In this document: positions 53,327-62,110 of the stretch, piece after piece
Position numbering within the stretch: the first letter of the stretch is position 1
How the letters are laid out: each line of letters opens with the position of its first letter
Origin: Thermoflavifilum sp.
GTDB lineage: Bacteria; Bacteroidota; Bacteroidia; Chitinophagales; Chitinophagaceae
Length of the DNA: 64,000 nucleotides
NCBI GenBank assembly: GCA_023511875.1
Contig: JAIMAQ010000007.1
Coordinates: forward strand, 1 to 64,000
Direction: 5' to 3'
Translations under genes and position numbers: made by a program
Notes under the pieces: model-generated
The model's database searches: none
What the model was told of the DNA's origin: nothing
Seen by the model: the letters and a program-made list of their open reading frames with translations, nothing else

Positions 53327-54169
53327 TTAAGGCATCGTTTGTATGAGACTATCGATTTCTTTATCGAAATCGGGATCTCTAATCAAGGCTTTACATTGCT
53401 GAAAATATCGGATAGCTTCTTGCCGATGGCCAGTTTCCCGATAGGCCACTGCCAAATAATACAAGGCTTCTGCATTTTGAGGTTGAAGCAGAGCTACTTT
53501 TTGCAGATGGTCAATGGCTTTATCATATTGCCCAGAATTGATCGATAGCCGACCTAGAAGTAAATGCGCAGGCACATTGTTGGAATCACGTTTGACCACC
53601 GATAACAATTGTTGAACGCCCTGCATTACTTCGCCCATTTCTACCATGGCTTGGGCTTGCATGACAAGCAGGGTATCGTTGTGGGGATCGAGGCTAAGGG
53701 CTTGTTGGATGAGGGTATCGGCTTGCTGAGCTTCCCACAAATGCAGTGGTCCTTGGGCGGTTTGTTGAAGATGGTTAAGGAAAAGACCTGCGGCAAACTG
53801 TAGGGATTGCGGATGCGCTTGAAGCTGGGCGGCTTTACCAAAATAGTAAGCAGCTAGATCGGGTTGCTTAAGGCTATCCCATAAATGTGCCAGTTGGCGA
53901 TAAACCTGAATTTGCTGTTGCTTCACATCGCCCCGCACCACGCTGTTTTCCATTTCGGCGATTCTCAGCTGCAGGCTAGTGGGCAACATTTGCTTGGCCT
54001 CACGAATAAGGCTGTCTGTAGAAATGGCCGGAGCCTGTTGGGCAGAAGAAGCCATCATGGTACCCGCCTGCCCGTTGTTTTTCGGAGGAACACGGGTTTC
54101 TCCAAAAGCATACAACAAGACAATGGCTATCCCTGCAAGAATACACAAGACTATCTGGGCGCGTTTCAC
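53327..54169 (-). CDS. TPR-repeat protein with membrane anchor
   Basis: 280 residues: an N-terminal transmembrane/signal segment (about 4-22, AQIVLCILAGIAIVLLYAF) and then tetratricopeptide repeats, best seen in VPAHLLLGRLSINSGQYDKAIDHLQKVALLQPQNAEALYYLAVAYRETGHRQEAIRYFQQ (about 200-265). It is probably a protein-interaction scaffold in the periplasm. GTG start at 54169. It lies between the HU and small basic protein genes, in the same orientation. Confidence 0.85.
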   Translation of the reverse strand: MKRAQIVLCILAGIAIVLLYAFGETRVPPKNNGQAGTMMASSAQQAPAISTDSLIREAKQMLPTSLQLRIAEMENSVVRGDVKQQQIQVYRQLAHLWDSLKQPDLAAYYFGKAAQLQAHPQSLQFAAGLFLNHLQQTAQGPLHLWEAQQADTLIQQALSLDPHNDTLLVMQAQAMVEMGEVMQGVQQLLSVVKRDSNNVPAHLLLGRLSINSGQYDKAIDHLQKVALLQPQNAEALYYLAVAYRETGHRQEAIRYFQQCKALIRDPDFDKEIDSLIQTMP

Positions 54170-54199
54170 CTTAAAATCAAGCTTAAAGGGACTGCAAAG

Positions 54200-54487
54200 T
54201 TACGAAGTTTTCAGCTTTTTGACTTCCTGGATGAATTCTTTAGAGGGCTTGAAAGCAGGAATATAGTGCTCGGGTATTTCCACTGCAATGTTTTTTTTAA
54301 TATCTCTACCAATTTTTGCAGCCCTTTTTTTGGTAATGAAACTGCCAAATCCGCGAATATAGATGTTTTCTCCGCGCGACAGGGAGTCCTTAATTTCTTT
54401 GAACAAGGCTTCCACCGTCACCAGCACATCCACTTTCGGGATCCCAGTTTTTTCGGCAATGTGGTTGATTAGGTCTGCTTTTCTCAT
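54200..54487 (-). CDS. HU-family DNA-binding protein
   Basis: 95-residue histone-like nucleoid protein. Helical dimer core MRKADLINHIAEKTGIPKVDVLVTVEALFKEIKDSL, then IYIRGFGSFITKKRAAKIGRDIKKN as the DNA-bending arm, and the C-terminal FKPSKEFIQEVKKL. HU and IHF subunits cannot be told apart here. It is the first gene of an operon with the TPR protein, small ribosomal protein, RNase G and TlpA-like lipoprotein, and lies divergent from mutY. Confidence 0.92.
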   Translation of the reverse strand: MRKADLINHIAEKTGIPKVDVLVTVEALFKEIKDSLSRGENIYIRGFGSFITKKRAAKIGRDIKKNIAVEIPEHYIPAFKPSKEFIQEVKKLKTS

Positions 54488-54509
54488 TAGCCGGCATTTA
54501 CCTCATTAT

Positions 54510-54517
54510 CAAATTTA
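54510..54517 (-). promoter_or_regulatory. Candidate -7 element of the HU operon
   Basis: Minus-strand TAAATTTG, a TAnnTTTG match, 22 bases before the HU ATG, in the gap shared with mutY. Confidence 0.45.
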
Positions 54518-54606
54518 ATATAAAATCTTCAATACGAGAATTTTTGGGCGGCAAATTTCGAAAAAGATCAAATTTGCTCACAGGTTCCAGAATAAACAAT
54601 TGGATA

Positions 54607-55683
54607 ATGGGCGACTCAGGGAAGGAGGTTTTTACACGTTTGCTCATGCGTTGGCATCGCCAGGACAATGGCCGACAAATGCCTTGGAAGGGCATTCGCG
54701 ATCCCTATCGGATATGGCTGGCAGAAACCATTTTGCAACAAACGCGGGTAGAGCAAGGATGGGCCTATTATGAACGTTTTGTTCAGGCTTATCCTACGCT
54801 GGAACAGTTGGCCTATGCTGATGAGCAGGCCGTATACCGCCTTTGGCAGGGTCTGGGTTATTACAACCGCTGCCGCAATTTGCTCCACACAGCCAGAGAG
54901 CTGGTGCAACATTATGGTGGGGAGTTTCCCCGAAGCTATGACGGATTGCTTTCCTTGAAGGGAATTGGCCCCTATACTGCAGCGGCAATTGCTTCATTTG
55001 CTTTTGGGTTGCCGCATGCAGTGGTAGATGGAAATGTGCTTCGTGTGCTGGCTCGCTATTTCGCTTTGCACATCCCTGTAGATCTCCCAGAGGGGAAAAA
55101 ATTGTTTAGCCAATTGGCTCACAAACTTCTTGATGTTCAAGATCCTGGTGCGTTTAACCAGGCAGTCATGGATTTGGGCGCAACGATTTGCAAGCCTCGT
55201 CGTCCGGCATGTAACCATTGCCCATTGGCCGTAAAATGTCAGGCTTTTCATCTGCAACAACAAATGCAATTTCCAGTAAAAGCTCAATCAAAATCGATCC
55301 AATCGAGGTATTTTCATTATCTGGTGATTCGATTTCAAGCAAAAACGTTGTTGCAACGGCGTATCCAGAAGGATATCTGGCGTGGGTTATTTGAATTTCC
55401 CTTGATCGAAAAAAACGCTCTCTGGGAAGTCGAGCATTTGCAACAAACACCTGAATGGCAGAACCAATTACCTACCGATGATTGGAGCTTAAAAGGCGTT
55501 ATAGATCTCCAGCAGCAGCTCACCCATCGGCGCATCCATGCTCGCTTTTTTTACATTGAAACCCCCGTTGCTCCCCATATTTCTCCTCATCAGCTCCTGG
55601 TGGGCTGGGATGATCTTTGCCAATACGCATTGCCGGGCATTATCGTTAAATATTTGCGCCGTAATCCGTATAGTATTTTGTAA
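54607..55683 (+). CDS. mutY: A/G-specific adenine glycosylase
   Basis: Removes adenine mispaired with 8-oxoguanine. It is 358 residues from the ATG at 54607; a TTG at 54544 would add 21 residues not expected of MutY. The core reads WLAETILQQTRVEQGW (catalytic Glu), helix-hairpin-helix LKGIGPYTAAAIASFA with the catalytic Asp in VVDGNVLRV, and the cluster motif Cx6Cx2Cx5C (CKPRRPACNHCPLAVKC, about 190-206). A NUDIX-like C-terminal domain recognises 8-oxoG. It is followed by ssb, gldE and gldD, a conserved Bacteroidota order. Confidence 0.95.
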   Translation: MGDSGKEVFTRLLMRWHRQDNGRQMPWKGIRDPYRIWLAETILQQTRVEQGWAYYERFVQAYPTLEQLAYADEQAVYRLWQGLGYYNRCRNLLHTARELVQHYGGEFPRSYDGLLSLKGIGPYTAAAIASFAFGLPHAVVDGNVLRVLARYFALHIPVDLPEGKKLFSQLAHKLLDVQDPGAFNQAVMDLGATICKPRRPACNHCPLAVKCQAFHLQQQMQFPVKAQSKSIQSRYFHYLVIRFQAKTLLQRRIQKDIWRGLFEFPLIEKNALWEVEHLQQTPEWQNQLPTDDWSLKGVIDLQQQLTHRRIHARFFYIETPVAPHISPHQLLVGWDDLCQYALPGIIVKYLRRNPYSIL

Positions 55684-55753
55684 AATTTTTTTCATTTCAT
55701 AAAAAAAATTAATTTTAGCAAGATGGCTGTTATATCACTTAAACGATCTCATC

Positions 55754-56215
55754 ATGAGAGGGGTAAACAAAGTTATTTTGATAGGTAATCTGGGGAAAGA
55801 TCCAGACATACAAAGGGTAGACGGCTCGGTTCCTGTCGCCAAATTTCCGCTGGCTACTACCGAAACATTTAAAGATCGGTCGGGCAAGCAAGTTTCTCAA
55901 ACCGAATGGCATAATGTGGTTCTTTGGCGAGGATTGGCAGAGCTGGCCGAGAGATATCTCAGAAAAGGAAGCCTGGTTTATATAGAAGGGCATTTACATA
56001 CCCGTAGCTGGGAAGATAAAGATGGAAATAAAAAATCGATCACCGAAATAGTAGGCGATAACTTGATCATGCTCGATAAAAAACTGGAAGCCCATACTGG
56101 ATCGCAAGCGGCTGCTGGCACATCGTCGCCGGCTAACTACCCCAACGAAGAAGCTTCACCCTCTCAGGATTCTTCTTTAGGGGATGAGCTATCTGCAGAT
56201 GAAGAGGAGGATTAA
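55754..56215 (+). CDS. ssb: Single-stranded DNA-binding protein
   Basis: 153 residues: OB-fold about 1-110 (MRGVNKVILIGNLGKDPDIQ; KVSQTEWHNVVLW-like), then a flexible Ser/Pro/Ala-rich linker and acidic C-terminus. The usual DxLPF-type tip, which recruits partner proteins, is absent: the protein ends in ELSADEEED. Many genomes carry more than one ssb, so this may be a secondary copy or a variant. It lies between mutY and gldE. Confidence 0.92.
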   Translation: MRGVNKVILIGNLGKDPDIQRVDGSVPVAKFPLATTETFKDRSGKQVSQTEWHNVVLWRGLAELAERYLRKGSLVYIEGHLHTRSWEDKDGNKKSITEIVGDNLIMLDKKLEAHTGSQAAAGTSSPANYPNEEASPSQDSSLGDELSADEEED

Positions 56216-56296
56216 TTCCTGATCTGCCCGATATTAAATGATTGTAATATTGCGGAAAACTTTTGGAAGTGAATTGATTTATCGGTGCATCATTTC

Positions 56297-57667
56297 ATGT
56301 TTATGATTGGCGTATTTGCCTTATTCAATCCCATTCTTATTCATGCATTGTTATACCTTTATATAGGAGCCGAGCAAGAGCTGCCTGTTCAAAACATTAC
56401 TTTTTTTGCTGCACTGCTTGTGGTACTTATCTTGATTTCTGCGCTGATATCAGGCGCAGAAGTGGCCTTTTTTACACTAGGAGAAAAAGAACGAAATATA
56501 TTGCGCACTAGGCAAAGGCCTGGTGCTCGTCAGGCAATTCGTTTACTAGAGAATCCAAGATTGTTAGAAGCCACTTTGTTGATTGCTAATTATGTGATTA
56601 ATATCTGCGTAATTTTAATTGCCAATTATTTAATCGATTTGTTTATTACTTACAAAGAACATCCTGTACTTTCTTATTTGATTAAACTGCTGGTGATTTT
56701 GGTGGTTGTGGTATTATTTGGCGAAATTATTCCTCGAGTATATGCCACCCAATACAATATTCGGGTAGTGCTTTCCAGTGCAGGTGTCGTTTATGCCTTG
56801 CAGCGAGCATTAAAATTTGCGAGTAGTTTTATTGTGAAAACATCGGCAAATATTGAAGCCACACTCGAAAAAAGTAGAGAAGCAGATTTTCTGGAAAAAG
56901 AAATTAATGAAGCCGTTGATGCCACCATGGGCAAGGGCTCTTCGGAAGAAGAGAAAAACATCTTGAAAGGGATTATCAAATTCAGCAATATCACGGTTCG
57001 ACAAGTTATGCGCACTCGACTCGATGTGAAGGGGATCTCATACCAACTTTCATTTCCAGAAGTACTCAGACAGGTTGCGTTGTTGCGACATACTCGATTG
57101 CCTGTTTATGAAGAAGATCTTGATCATATCAAAGGCATATTGCATGTACATGATCTATTGCCTTATCTGCATGCAGACAATAATTTTGATTGGCATTCCG
57201 TACTGAAACCTGCATATTTTGTTCCAGAACACAAACTCATTGAAGACTTGTTGCAAGAATTTCAAACCCGAAACATTCATCTGGCTATCGTAGTAGATGA
57301 ATTTGGGGGTACCTCGGGGATAGTGACATTAGAAGATATCGTAGAAGAAGTCGTTGGAGATATTCGAGATGAATTTGATGAAGAAGAAAATTTATATCGC
57401 CAGCTTGATGCACATCAATATGAATTTAATGGCAAGATTATGTTGAACGATTTTTGCCGGATTTTAGATATTCCGCCCGATACCTTTGATGAAGTAAAAG
57501 GTGATAGCGATTCTTTGGCTGGATTGGTATTGGAGATTGCTGGGAAGTTTCCACAGGAAAAAGAAACCATTTCCTGGAAAGAATTCACCTTCACGATTGA
57601 AAAAATGGATCGCATGCGAATTGAAAAGATTAAGGTGAGTAAAAATCCAATTGTTGATGAAGCTTGA
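56297..57667 (+). CDS. gldE: Gliding-motility protein GldE (HlyC/CorC family)
   Basis: 456 residues from ATG 56297; a GTG at 56285 gives 460. The membrane part has a DUF21/CNNM domain (about 30-180, SALISGAEVAFFTLGEKERN), followed by a pair of CBS domains (about 205-320) and the CorC_HlyC transporter-associated domain (about 340-435). In Flavobacterium johnsoniae GldE works with GldD in gliding and type IX secretion; it overlaps gldD here by 11 bases, as usual. Orthologues also occur in non-gliding species. Confidence 0.88.
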   Translation: MFMIGVFALFNPILIHALLYLYIGAEQELPVQNITFFAALLVVLILISALISGAEVAFFTLGEKERNILRTRQRPGARQAIRLLENPRLLEATLLIANYVINICVILIANYLIDLFITYKEHPVLSYLIKLLVILVVVVLFGEIIPRVYATQYNIRVVLSSAGVVYALQRALKFASSFIVKTSANIEATLEKSREADFLEKEINEAVDATMGKGSSEEEKNILKGIIKFSNITVRQVMRTRLDVKGISYQLSFPEVLRQVALLRHTRLPVYEEDLDHIKGILHVHDLLPYLHADNNFDWHSVLKPAYFVPEHKLIEDLLQEFQTRNIHLAIVVDEFGGTSGIVTLEDIVEEVVGDIRDEFDEEENLYRQLDAHQYEFNGKIMLNDFCRILDIPPDTFDEVKGDSDSLAGLVLEIAGKFPQEKETISWKEFTFTIEKMDRMRIEKIKVSKNPIVDEA

Positions 57668-58259
57668 AAGAAAATATTTTTTGTTGGGTATATGGATGGC
57701 GATGATTGCGGGGTGGATGAGTTGCAATCACCCGCCTACACCGAGGCCAAGAGGTTATTTCAGAATAGACTTACCCGAGAAAAAATATCAACTATTCGAT
57801 AAACCAGGATATCCTTATACATTTGAATATCCTGTATACGCCAATATTGTAAAAGATACGGTTTTCTTCGATACTGTGCCCGAAAACCCATATTGGATCA
57901 ACATTGTATTTCCAGGCCTTAACGGTAAAATATATCTCACGTATAAAATTATTAGTAAAAAACAGCCTTTGCAAACGCTTTTGAATCAGGTATTTGAAAT
58001 GACAGATAAGCATGATTATAAAGCCGATTATCGAGATGAAATTCGTATTCATACGCCTTATCATGTAGATGGTATATTTTTTAGTTTAGGTGGTGATGTG
58101 GCCAGTGCTAAACAATTTTTCGTTACCGATTCAACTCGCCATTTTTTGCGAGGGGCACTTTACTTTTATGCCGTACCTAATGCCGATTCTTTGGCACCTG
58201 TGAATCAATTTGTGGAAAAAGATATGTGGCATTTGATCCACACTTTGCGGTGGAGATAG
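57657..58259 (+). CDS. gldD: Gliding motility lipoprotein GldD
   Basis: 200 residues from the ATG at 57657, overlapping the gldE stop by 11 bases (ATGAAGCTTGA). The lipoprotein signal ends WMSC (lipidated Cys near 22), followed by the hallmark RPRGYFRIDLPEKKYQ. GldD is essential for gliding and type IX secretion in F. johnsoniae. The core gld genes of the motor (gldK-N) are not in this window. Confidence 0.9.
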   Translation: MKLERKYFLLGIWMAMIAGWMSCNHPPTPRPRGYFRIDLPEKKYQLFDKPGYPYTFEYPVYANIVKDTVFFDTVPENPYWINIVFPGLNGKIYLTYKIISKKQPLQTLLNQVFEMTDKHDYKADYRDEIRIHTPYHVDGIFFSLGGDVASAKQFFVTDSTRHFLRGALYFYAVPNADSLAPVNQFVEKDMWHLIHTLRWR

Positions 58260-58291
58260 CCAATATAAATGTTTTATTTAAAACTTATTTG

Positions 58292-58873
58292 ATGATTTGG
58301 ATCGATGATGTGTTGGTAGAAGATGCAGTAGTAGAAGCTCGATTTGTTTGCGATTTATCGGCTTGCCATGGGGGGTGTTGTGTAGATGGAGATGCAGGTG
58401 CACCTGTAGAGCAGCAAGAAATAGCGCAGATCGAGCAAGCTTATGATGTAGCCAAAGCCTATTTACCGCCCGATCATCGGGCATGCATTGAGCAAAAAGG
58501 TTATGTCGTGCAAGATCCTGAATTTGGTACGGTAACGCCACTATTACCTAATGGGATGTGTGCTTATGCCATTGTAGAAGATGGTATCGTGAAATGCACG
58601 TTAGAGAAAGCTTTTTTAACGGGTAAAAGTTCTTTTCGCAAGCCTTTATCTTGCCATCTTTATCCTTTGCGTGTGCGCCAGATAGCAGGTCGCACGGCAT
58701 TACTATATGAGCCGCGTGAAGTATTGTGTAAGCCTGCGCAGATTTTGGGTAAAAAACTTGGCATTCCAGTATTTCGTTTTGTAAAGCAGGCTTTGATTCG
58801 TAAGTTTGGAGAAGATTTTTATCAGGCTTTAGAACACATTGCAGATAAGTATTTCCAGCATCGGAATGCCTGA
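58292..58873 (+). CDS. DUF3109 family protein
   Basis: 193 residues from the ATG at 58292; a GTG at 58226 lies inside gldD and is disfavoured. Cys-rich N-terminus (FVCDLSACHGGCCVDGDAGAP) and further conserved Cys (GMCAYAI, CHLYPLRV, CKPAQ) suggest metal or cluster binding, as proposed for DUF3109 (YkgJ-like) proteins. The family is widespread in Bacteroidota without known function. It follows gldD and precedes the LutB-like gene. Confidence 0.88.
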   Translation: MIWIDDVLVEDAVVEARFVCDLSACHGGCCVDGDAGAPVEQQEIAQIEQAYDVAKAYLPPDHRACIEQKGYVVQDPEFGTVTPLLPNGMCAYAIVEDGIVKCTLEKAFLTGKSSFRKPLSCHLYPLRVRQIAGRTALLYEPREVLCKPAQILGKKLGIPVFRFVKQALIRKFGEDFYQALEHIADKYFQHRNA

Positions 58874-58886
58874 CAAATAGACGTTT

Positions 58887-60269
58887 ATGAGCGACCAACA
58901 GGCCATTTTTTTAGCCAAGAGTGCTGTAAAAGCATTTGATCTGGATCATCGAAGAAAGATTAATTTCAATATTGGAAAATACCAGCAAGCTTTTGAAAAA
59001 GGTAAAACTCAGTTTGTAGATTTAGCCACTGCCAGGGAAAGGGCTAAAAATATAAAGTGGCGGGCTATTGAGCAACTCGATGTTATGCTCGAGAATTTTG
59101 AAATTCAATTTACCCAGAGAGGAGGCAAAGTGATCTGGGCAGAAAACGCCGAGCAAGCCTGCAAAGAAATTGTGCGTATATGCCAGGAAAAAAAAGCCCA
59201 AACGGTGGTCAAAAGCAAATCAATGGTCACCGAAGAAATCCACCTCAATGAGGCATTGGAAGCGCAGGGCATTAAAGCCATAGAATCGGACCTCGGCGAA
59301 TATATCCAACAACTAGATGGCGAACCGCCTTATCATATCGTCACCCCTGCCATGCACAAAAGCAAGGACGATATTGCCCGATTGTTTAGCAACAAACTAG
59401 GCACACCAGCCAATCTTTCTGCTGAAGAGCTCACCATGGTGGCTCGTCAGCAACTGCGTAAGCAATATGCGCAGGCCGAAGTGGGCATCACGGGTGCCAA
59501 TTTTATCCTGGCAGATATTGGAGGCATTGCGCTTACCGAAAATGAAGGAAACGCTCGCCTCACCACGTCTTTGCCTCGCACACATATTGCGGTAGTGGGC
59601 ATTGAAAAGATATTGCCTTCTTTTACCGATTTAGCGCTCTTTTGGCCTTTATTAGCCACTTTTGGCACGGGGCAAACCATTACGGCATATAATACTATTC
59701 TCACGGGGCCACGTCAGCCTGGCGAGATTGACGGTCCTGAAGAAATGTATGTGATATTGTTAGATAATGGCAGAACGCGCATTCTGCAAGATGAACGCAT
59801 GCGCGAAAGCCTATATTGTATTCGTTGTGGGGCATGTTTAAACGCCTGCCCTGTATACAAAAATATTGGTGGACACACATATGGCACCACCTATAGTGGC
59901 CCTATCGGTTCAGTGATTACGCCCCATTTGCAAGGGATGAAAGAATACAAACACTTGAGTTATGCGTCTTCTCTTTGTGCCAATTGTACTGAAGTATGCC
60001 CTGTGAGAATCAATATTCATGAATTGTTGCTCATTAACCGACATGAAGCGGTTGAATCACATGCAACGAATGGAAGCGAAAAGATGGCTTGGTATTTTTG
60101 GAAGCAAGTGAGTTTGAGTCGGAAAAAAATGAATTTGGTAAGTGGAAAAACCAAAAATTTTTTTCTCAAAAAAATGTTTGCCAAAAGTTGGGGGGAAAAA
60201 CGGGAATTGCCCACATTTGCTCCTCAATCTTTCAATGAGCTCTGGAAAAAACGAAAAGAAAAGATTTAA
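58887..60269 (+). CDS. LutB-like lactate utilisation iron-sulfur protein
   Basis: 460 residues with the LUD (LutB/LutC) domain up to about 300 and two [4Fe-4S] ferredoxin motifs: CIRCGACLNACPVY (about 312) and CANCTEVCPV (about 362). In Bacillus LutB acts with LutA and LutC to oxidise L-lactate to pyruvate. LutA and LutC genes are not next to it; an unrelated DUF4399 gene follows. The full system may lie elsewhere. ATG start. Confidence 0.9.
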   Translation: MSDQQAIFLAKSAVKAFDLDHRRKINFNIGKYQQAFEKGKTQFVDLATARERAKNIKWRAIEQLDVMLENFEIQFTQRGGKVIWAENAEQACKEIVRICQEKKAQTVVKSKSMVTEEIHLNEALEAQGIKAIESDLGEYIQQLDGEPPYHIVTPAMHKSKDDIARLFSNKLGTPANLSAEELTMVARQQLRKQYAQAEVGITGANFILADIGGIALTENEGNARLTTSLPRTHIAVVGIEKILPSFTDLALFWPLLATFGTGQTITAYNTILTGPRQPGEIDGPEEMYVILLDNGRTRILQDERMRESLYCIRCGACLNACPVYKNIGGHTYGTTYSGPIGSVITPHLQGMKEYKHLSYASSLCANCTEVCPVRINIHELLLINRHEAVESHATNGSEKMAWYFWKQVSLSRKKMNLVSGKTKNFFLKKMFAKSWGEKRELPTFAPQSFNELWKKRKEKI

Positions 60270-60296
60270 TTTTTCACCATAAATCTCATACACACG

Positions 60297-60788
60297 ATGA
60301 AACCATATATCTGCACTGTATTGGCTATAGGGCTTTTCGCAATAGCCAGTTCTTGTCACCACAATACACAGCAGGCTCAGCAATCCAGTACTCCTGCATC
60401 TACTCCTTCGGTTACCCAAGTTGCAACGCCTGCTTTGCCCGCAGTGCCAGCAGGAGCTAAAGTGTTTTTTAAAAACCTGAAAGATGGTGAGGTTGTGCAT
60501 TCGCCATTTACGGTGGAGATGGGTGTTGAAGGCATGCAGGTAGATTCGGCAGGGCCAGTGAAGCCAGGATCAGGGCATCACCATTTGCTAATTGATGATG
60601 GCGATTCAATAGCTACTGGAGAAGTGATCCCTAAAGATTCTACACATTTGCACTTTGGCAATGCACAAACGCAAGTGGTATTGAACTTGCCCCCTGGTAA
60701 ACACAAGCTAACCTTGCAGTTTGCCGATGGTATGCATCGCTCTTATGGTAGCCAAATGGCCACCAGCATCACCGTTCAGGTTAAATAA
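60297..60788 (+). CDS. DUF4399 domain lipoprotein
   Basis: 163 residues, lipoprotein signal ending ASSC (lipid Cys near residue 20), then a Thr/Ser/Pro-rich spacer and the DUF4399 domain (VFFKNLKDGEVVHSPFTVEMGVEGM; GHHHLLID; HLHFGNAQTQVVLNLPPGKHKLTLQFADGMHRSYG). The His-rich part may bind metal. The function of the family is unknown. It is 27 bases after the LutB-like gene. Confidence 0.87.
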   Translation: MKPYICTVLAIGLFAIASSCHHNTQQAQQSSTPASTPSVTQVATPALPAVPAGAKVFFKNLKDGEVVHSPFTVEMGVEGMQVDSAGPVKPGSGHHHLLIDDGDSIATGEVIPKDSTHLHFGNAQTQVVLNLPPGKHKLTLQFADGMHRSYGSQMATSITVQVK

Positions 60789-60805
60789 ATCGCCGAATTT
60801 GTGCC

Positions 60806-62110
60806 GTGCTGGTAACAATTTATTGCCCGTACATTACCCAACGATTGCATTATGTGTGCAAATTCATCTGGCAACAGCAGCTCGGGCTTGAATTTGTTTT
60901 GACTACACAATATAGCGGTCAACCAGGGCAAGCGATTATCAATTATACACACGAATTTCATCCAGAGGCTTTCACCATAACACCTCATGGGTTGCTCTTT
61001 CAACATCACATTAGCCCACAATGTCCTCAAGTTATTGCTTTTGCATATACATGTGCACTTTTCCCTACCAACAAGGCATCAGATTTTCCATTCGATATTT
61101 TTGCAGCAACTTTTTACTTGATTTCTCGATATGAGGAATATCTTCCACACCAAACCGACGATCACGGCCGATTTCCACACTTGCTGAGCCTTGCATGGCA
61201 ACAAAATTTTTTATTAGAGCCCGTAGTGCATTATTGGATAATGGCTTTGCGTGATGCCCTTCAACAAAAATTTTCTTTTCTGCGTTTCAAAAAAAAGACA
61301 GCACAAATTCTACTTACCTATGATATAGATATTGCTTTTGCTTATTTGGGTAGAAGCTGGTTCAGGCTATTCATGGCTAGTTTGCGAGACATGTATAAAG
61401 GTATGTGGAATGAAATTTATTATCGATATCGGGTATGTGCTAAAAAAGCATCAGATCCATACGATGTATTTGATTGGCTACATGCATGGCATATAGCACA
61501 TGGGCTAGAAGCTATTTATTTTTTCCCAACCGGGCGATATGGAAGATATGATCGACACATTGCTCCGCATCACCCTATGTATCGGGCATTGATTAACCGC
61601 ATATCTTCGAGATATCCAGTAGGTATTCATCCAACTTATAGATCTTTTTTAAACGAAAACAAATTAAAAAAAGAAATTCAACGATTATCAGCTATTATTC
61701 ATCAACCAGTAAAATTGAGTCGGCAACATTACATTCGGTTACATATTCCAGAAACTTATCGCCAGCTAATTTCTGCGGGCATTACACACGATTTTAGTAT
61801 GGGATATCCCCTACATCCTGGATTTCGTGCTGGAGTAGCCGATCCATATTTTTGGTATGACTTGGAGCGTGAACAAGAAACACAGCTTCTTATTTATCCA
61901 TTTTGTTGTATGGATACGTGGTGGGTACAGCAAAAATATAGTCCCGAACAATATGCCATGCAATTGTGGGAAATGTGGAGAAAAGTAAAAACCGTATCGG
62001 CGACATTTATTCCCATATTGCACAACGTATATGTGAGTACGCATCCACAGTTTTATGAATATCGCCTCGCATATCAACGTGCGATACAACAGATTGTTGC
62101 AGATCAGTGA
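60806..62110 (+). CDS. Polysaccharide deacetylase family protein (DUF7033-containing)
   Basis: 434 residues starting with GTG at 60806; no nearby ATG restores a complete N-terminus. An N-terminal DUF7033-like region (about 1-140, with FPFDIFAATFYLISRYEEYLP) precedes a NodB-type deacetylase fold (ILLTYDIDIAF as first catalytic segment with Asp; YPVGIHPTYRS as the metal-binding motif). It probably removes acetyl groups from a cell-wall or exopolysaccharide. Its 3' end overlaps the convergent purH by 7 bases. Confidence 0.85.
   Translation: MLVTIYCPYITQRLHYVCKFIWQQQLGLEFVLTTQYSGQPGQAIINYTHEFHPEAFTITPHGLLFQHHISPQCPQVIAFAYTCALFPTNKASDFPFDIFAATFYLISRYEEYLPHQTDDHGRFPHLLSLAWQQNFLLEPVVHYWIMALRDALQQKFSFLRFKKKTAQILLTYDIDIAFAYLGRSWFRLFMASLRDMYKGMWNEIYYRYRVCAKKASDPYDVFDWLHAWHIAHGLEAIYFFPTGRYGRYDRHIAPHHPMYRALINRISSRYPVGIHPTYRSFLNENKLKKEIQRLSAIIHQPVKLSRQHYIRLHIPETYRQLISAGITHDFSMGYPLHPGFRAGVADPYFWYDLEREQETQLLIYPFCCMDTWWVQQKYSPEQYAMQLWEMWRKVKTVSATFIPILHNVYVSTHPQFYEYRLAYQRAIQQIVADQ

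Noticed and set aside
53885-54472. 195-codon plus-strand frame opposite the TPR and HU genes
   Set aside because: Antisense to two well-supported genes and without recognisable features.
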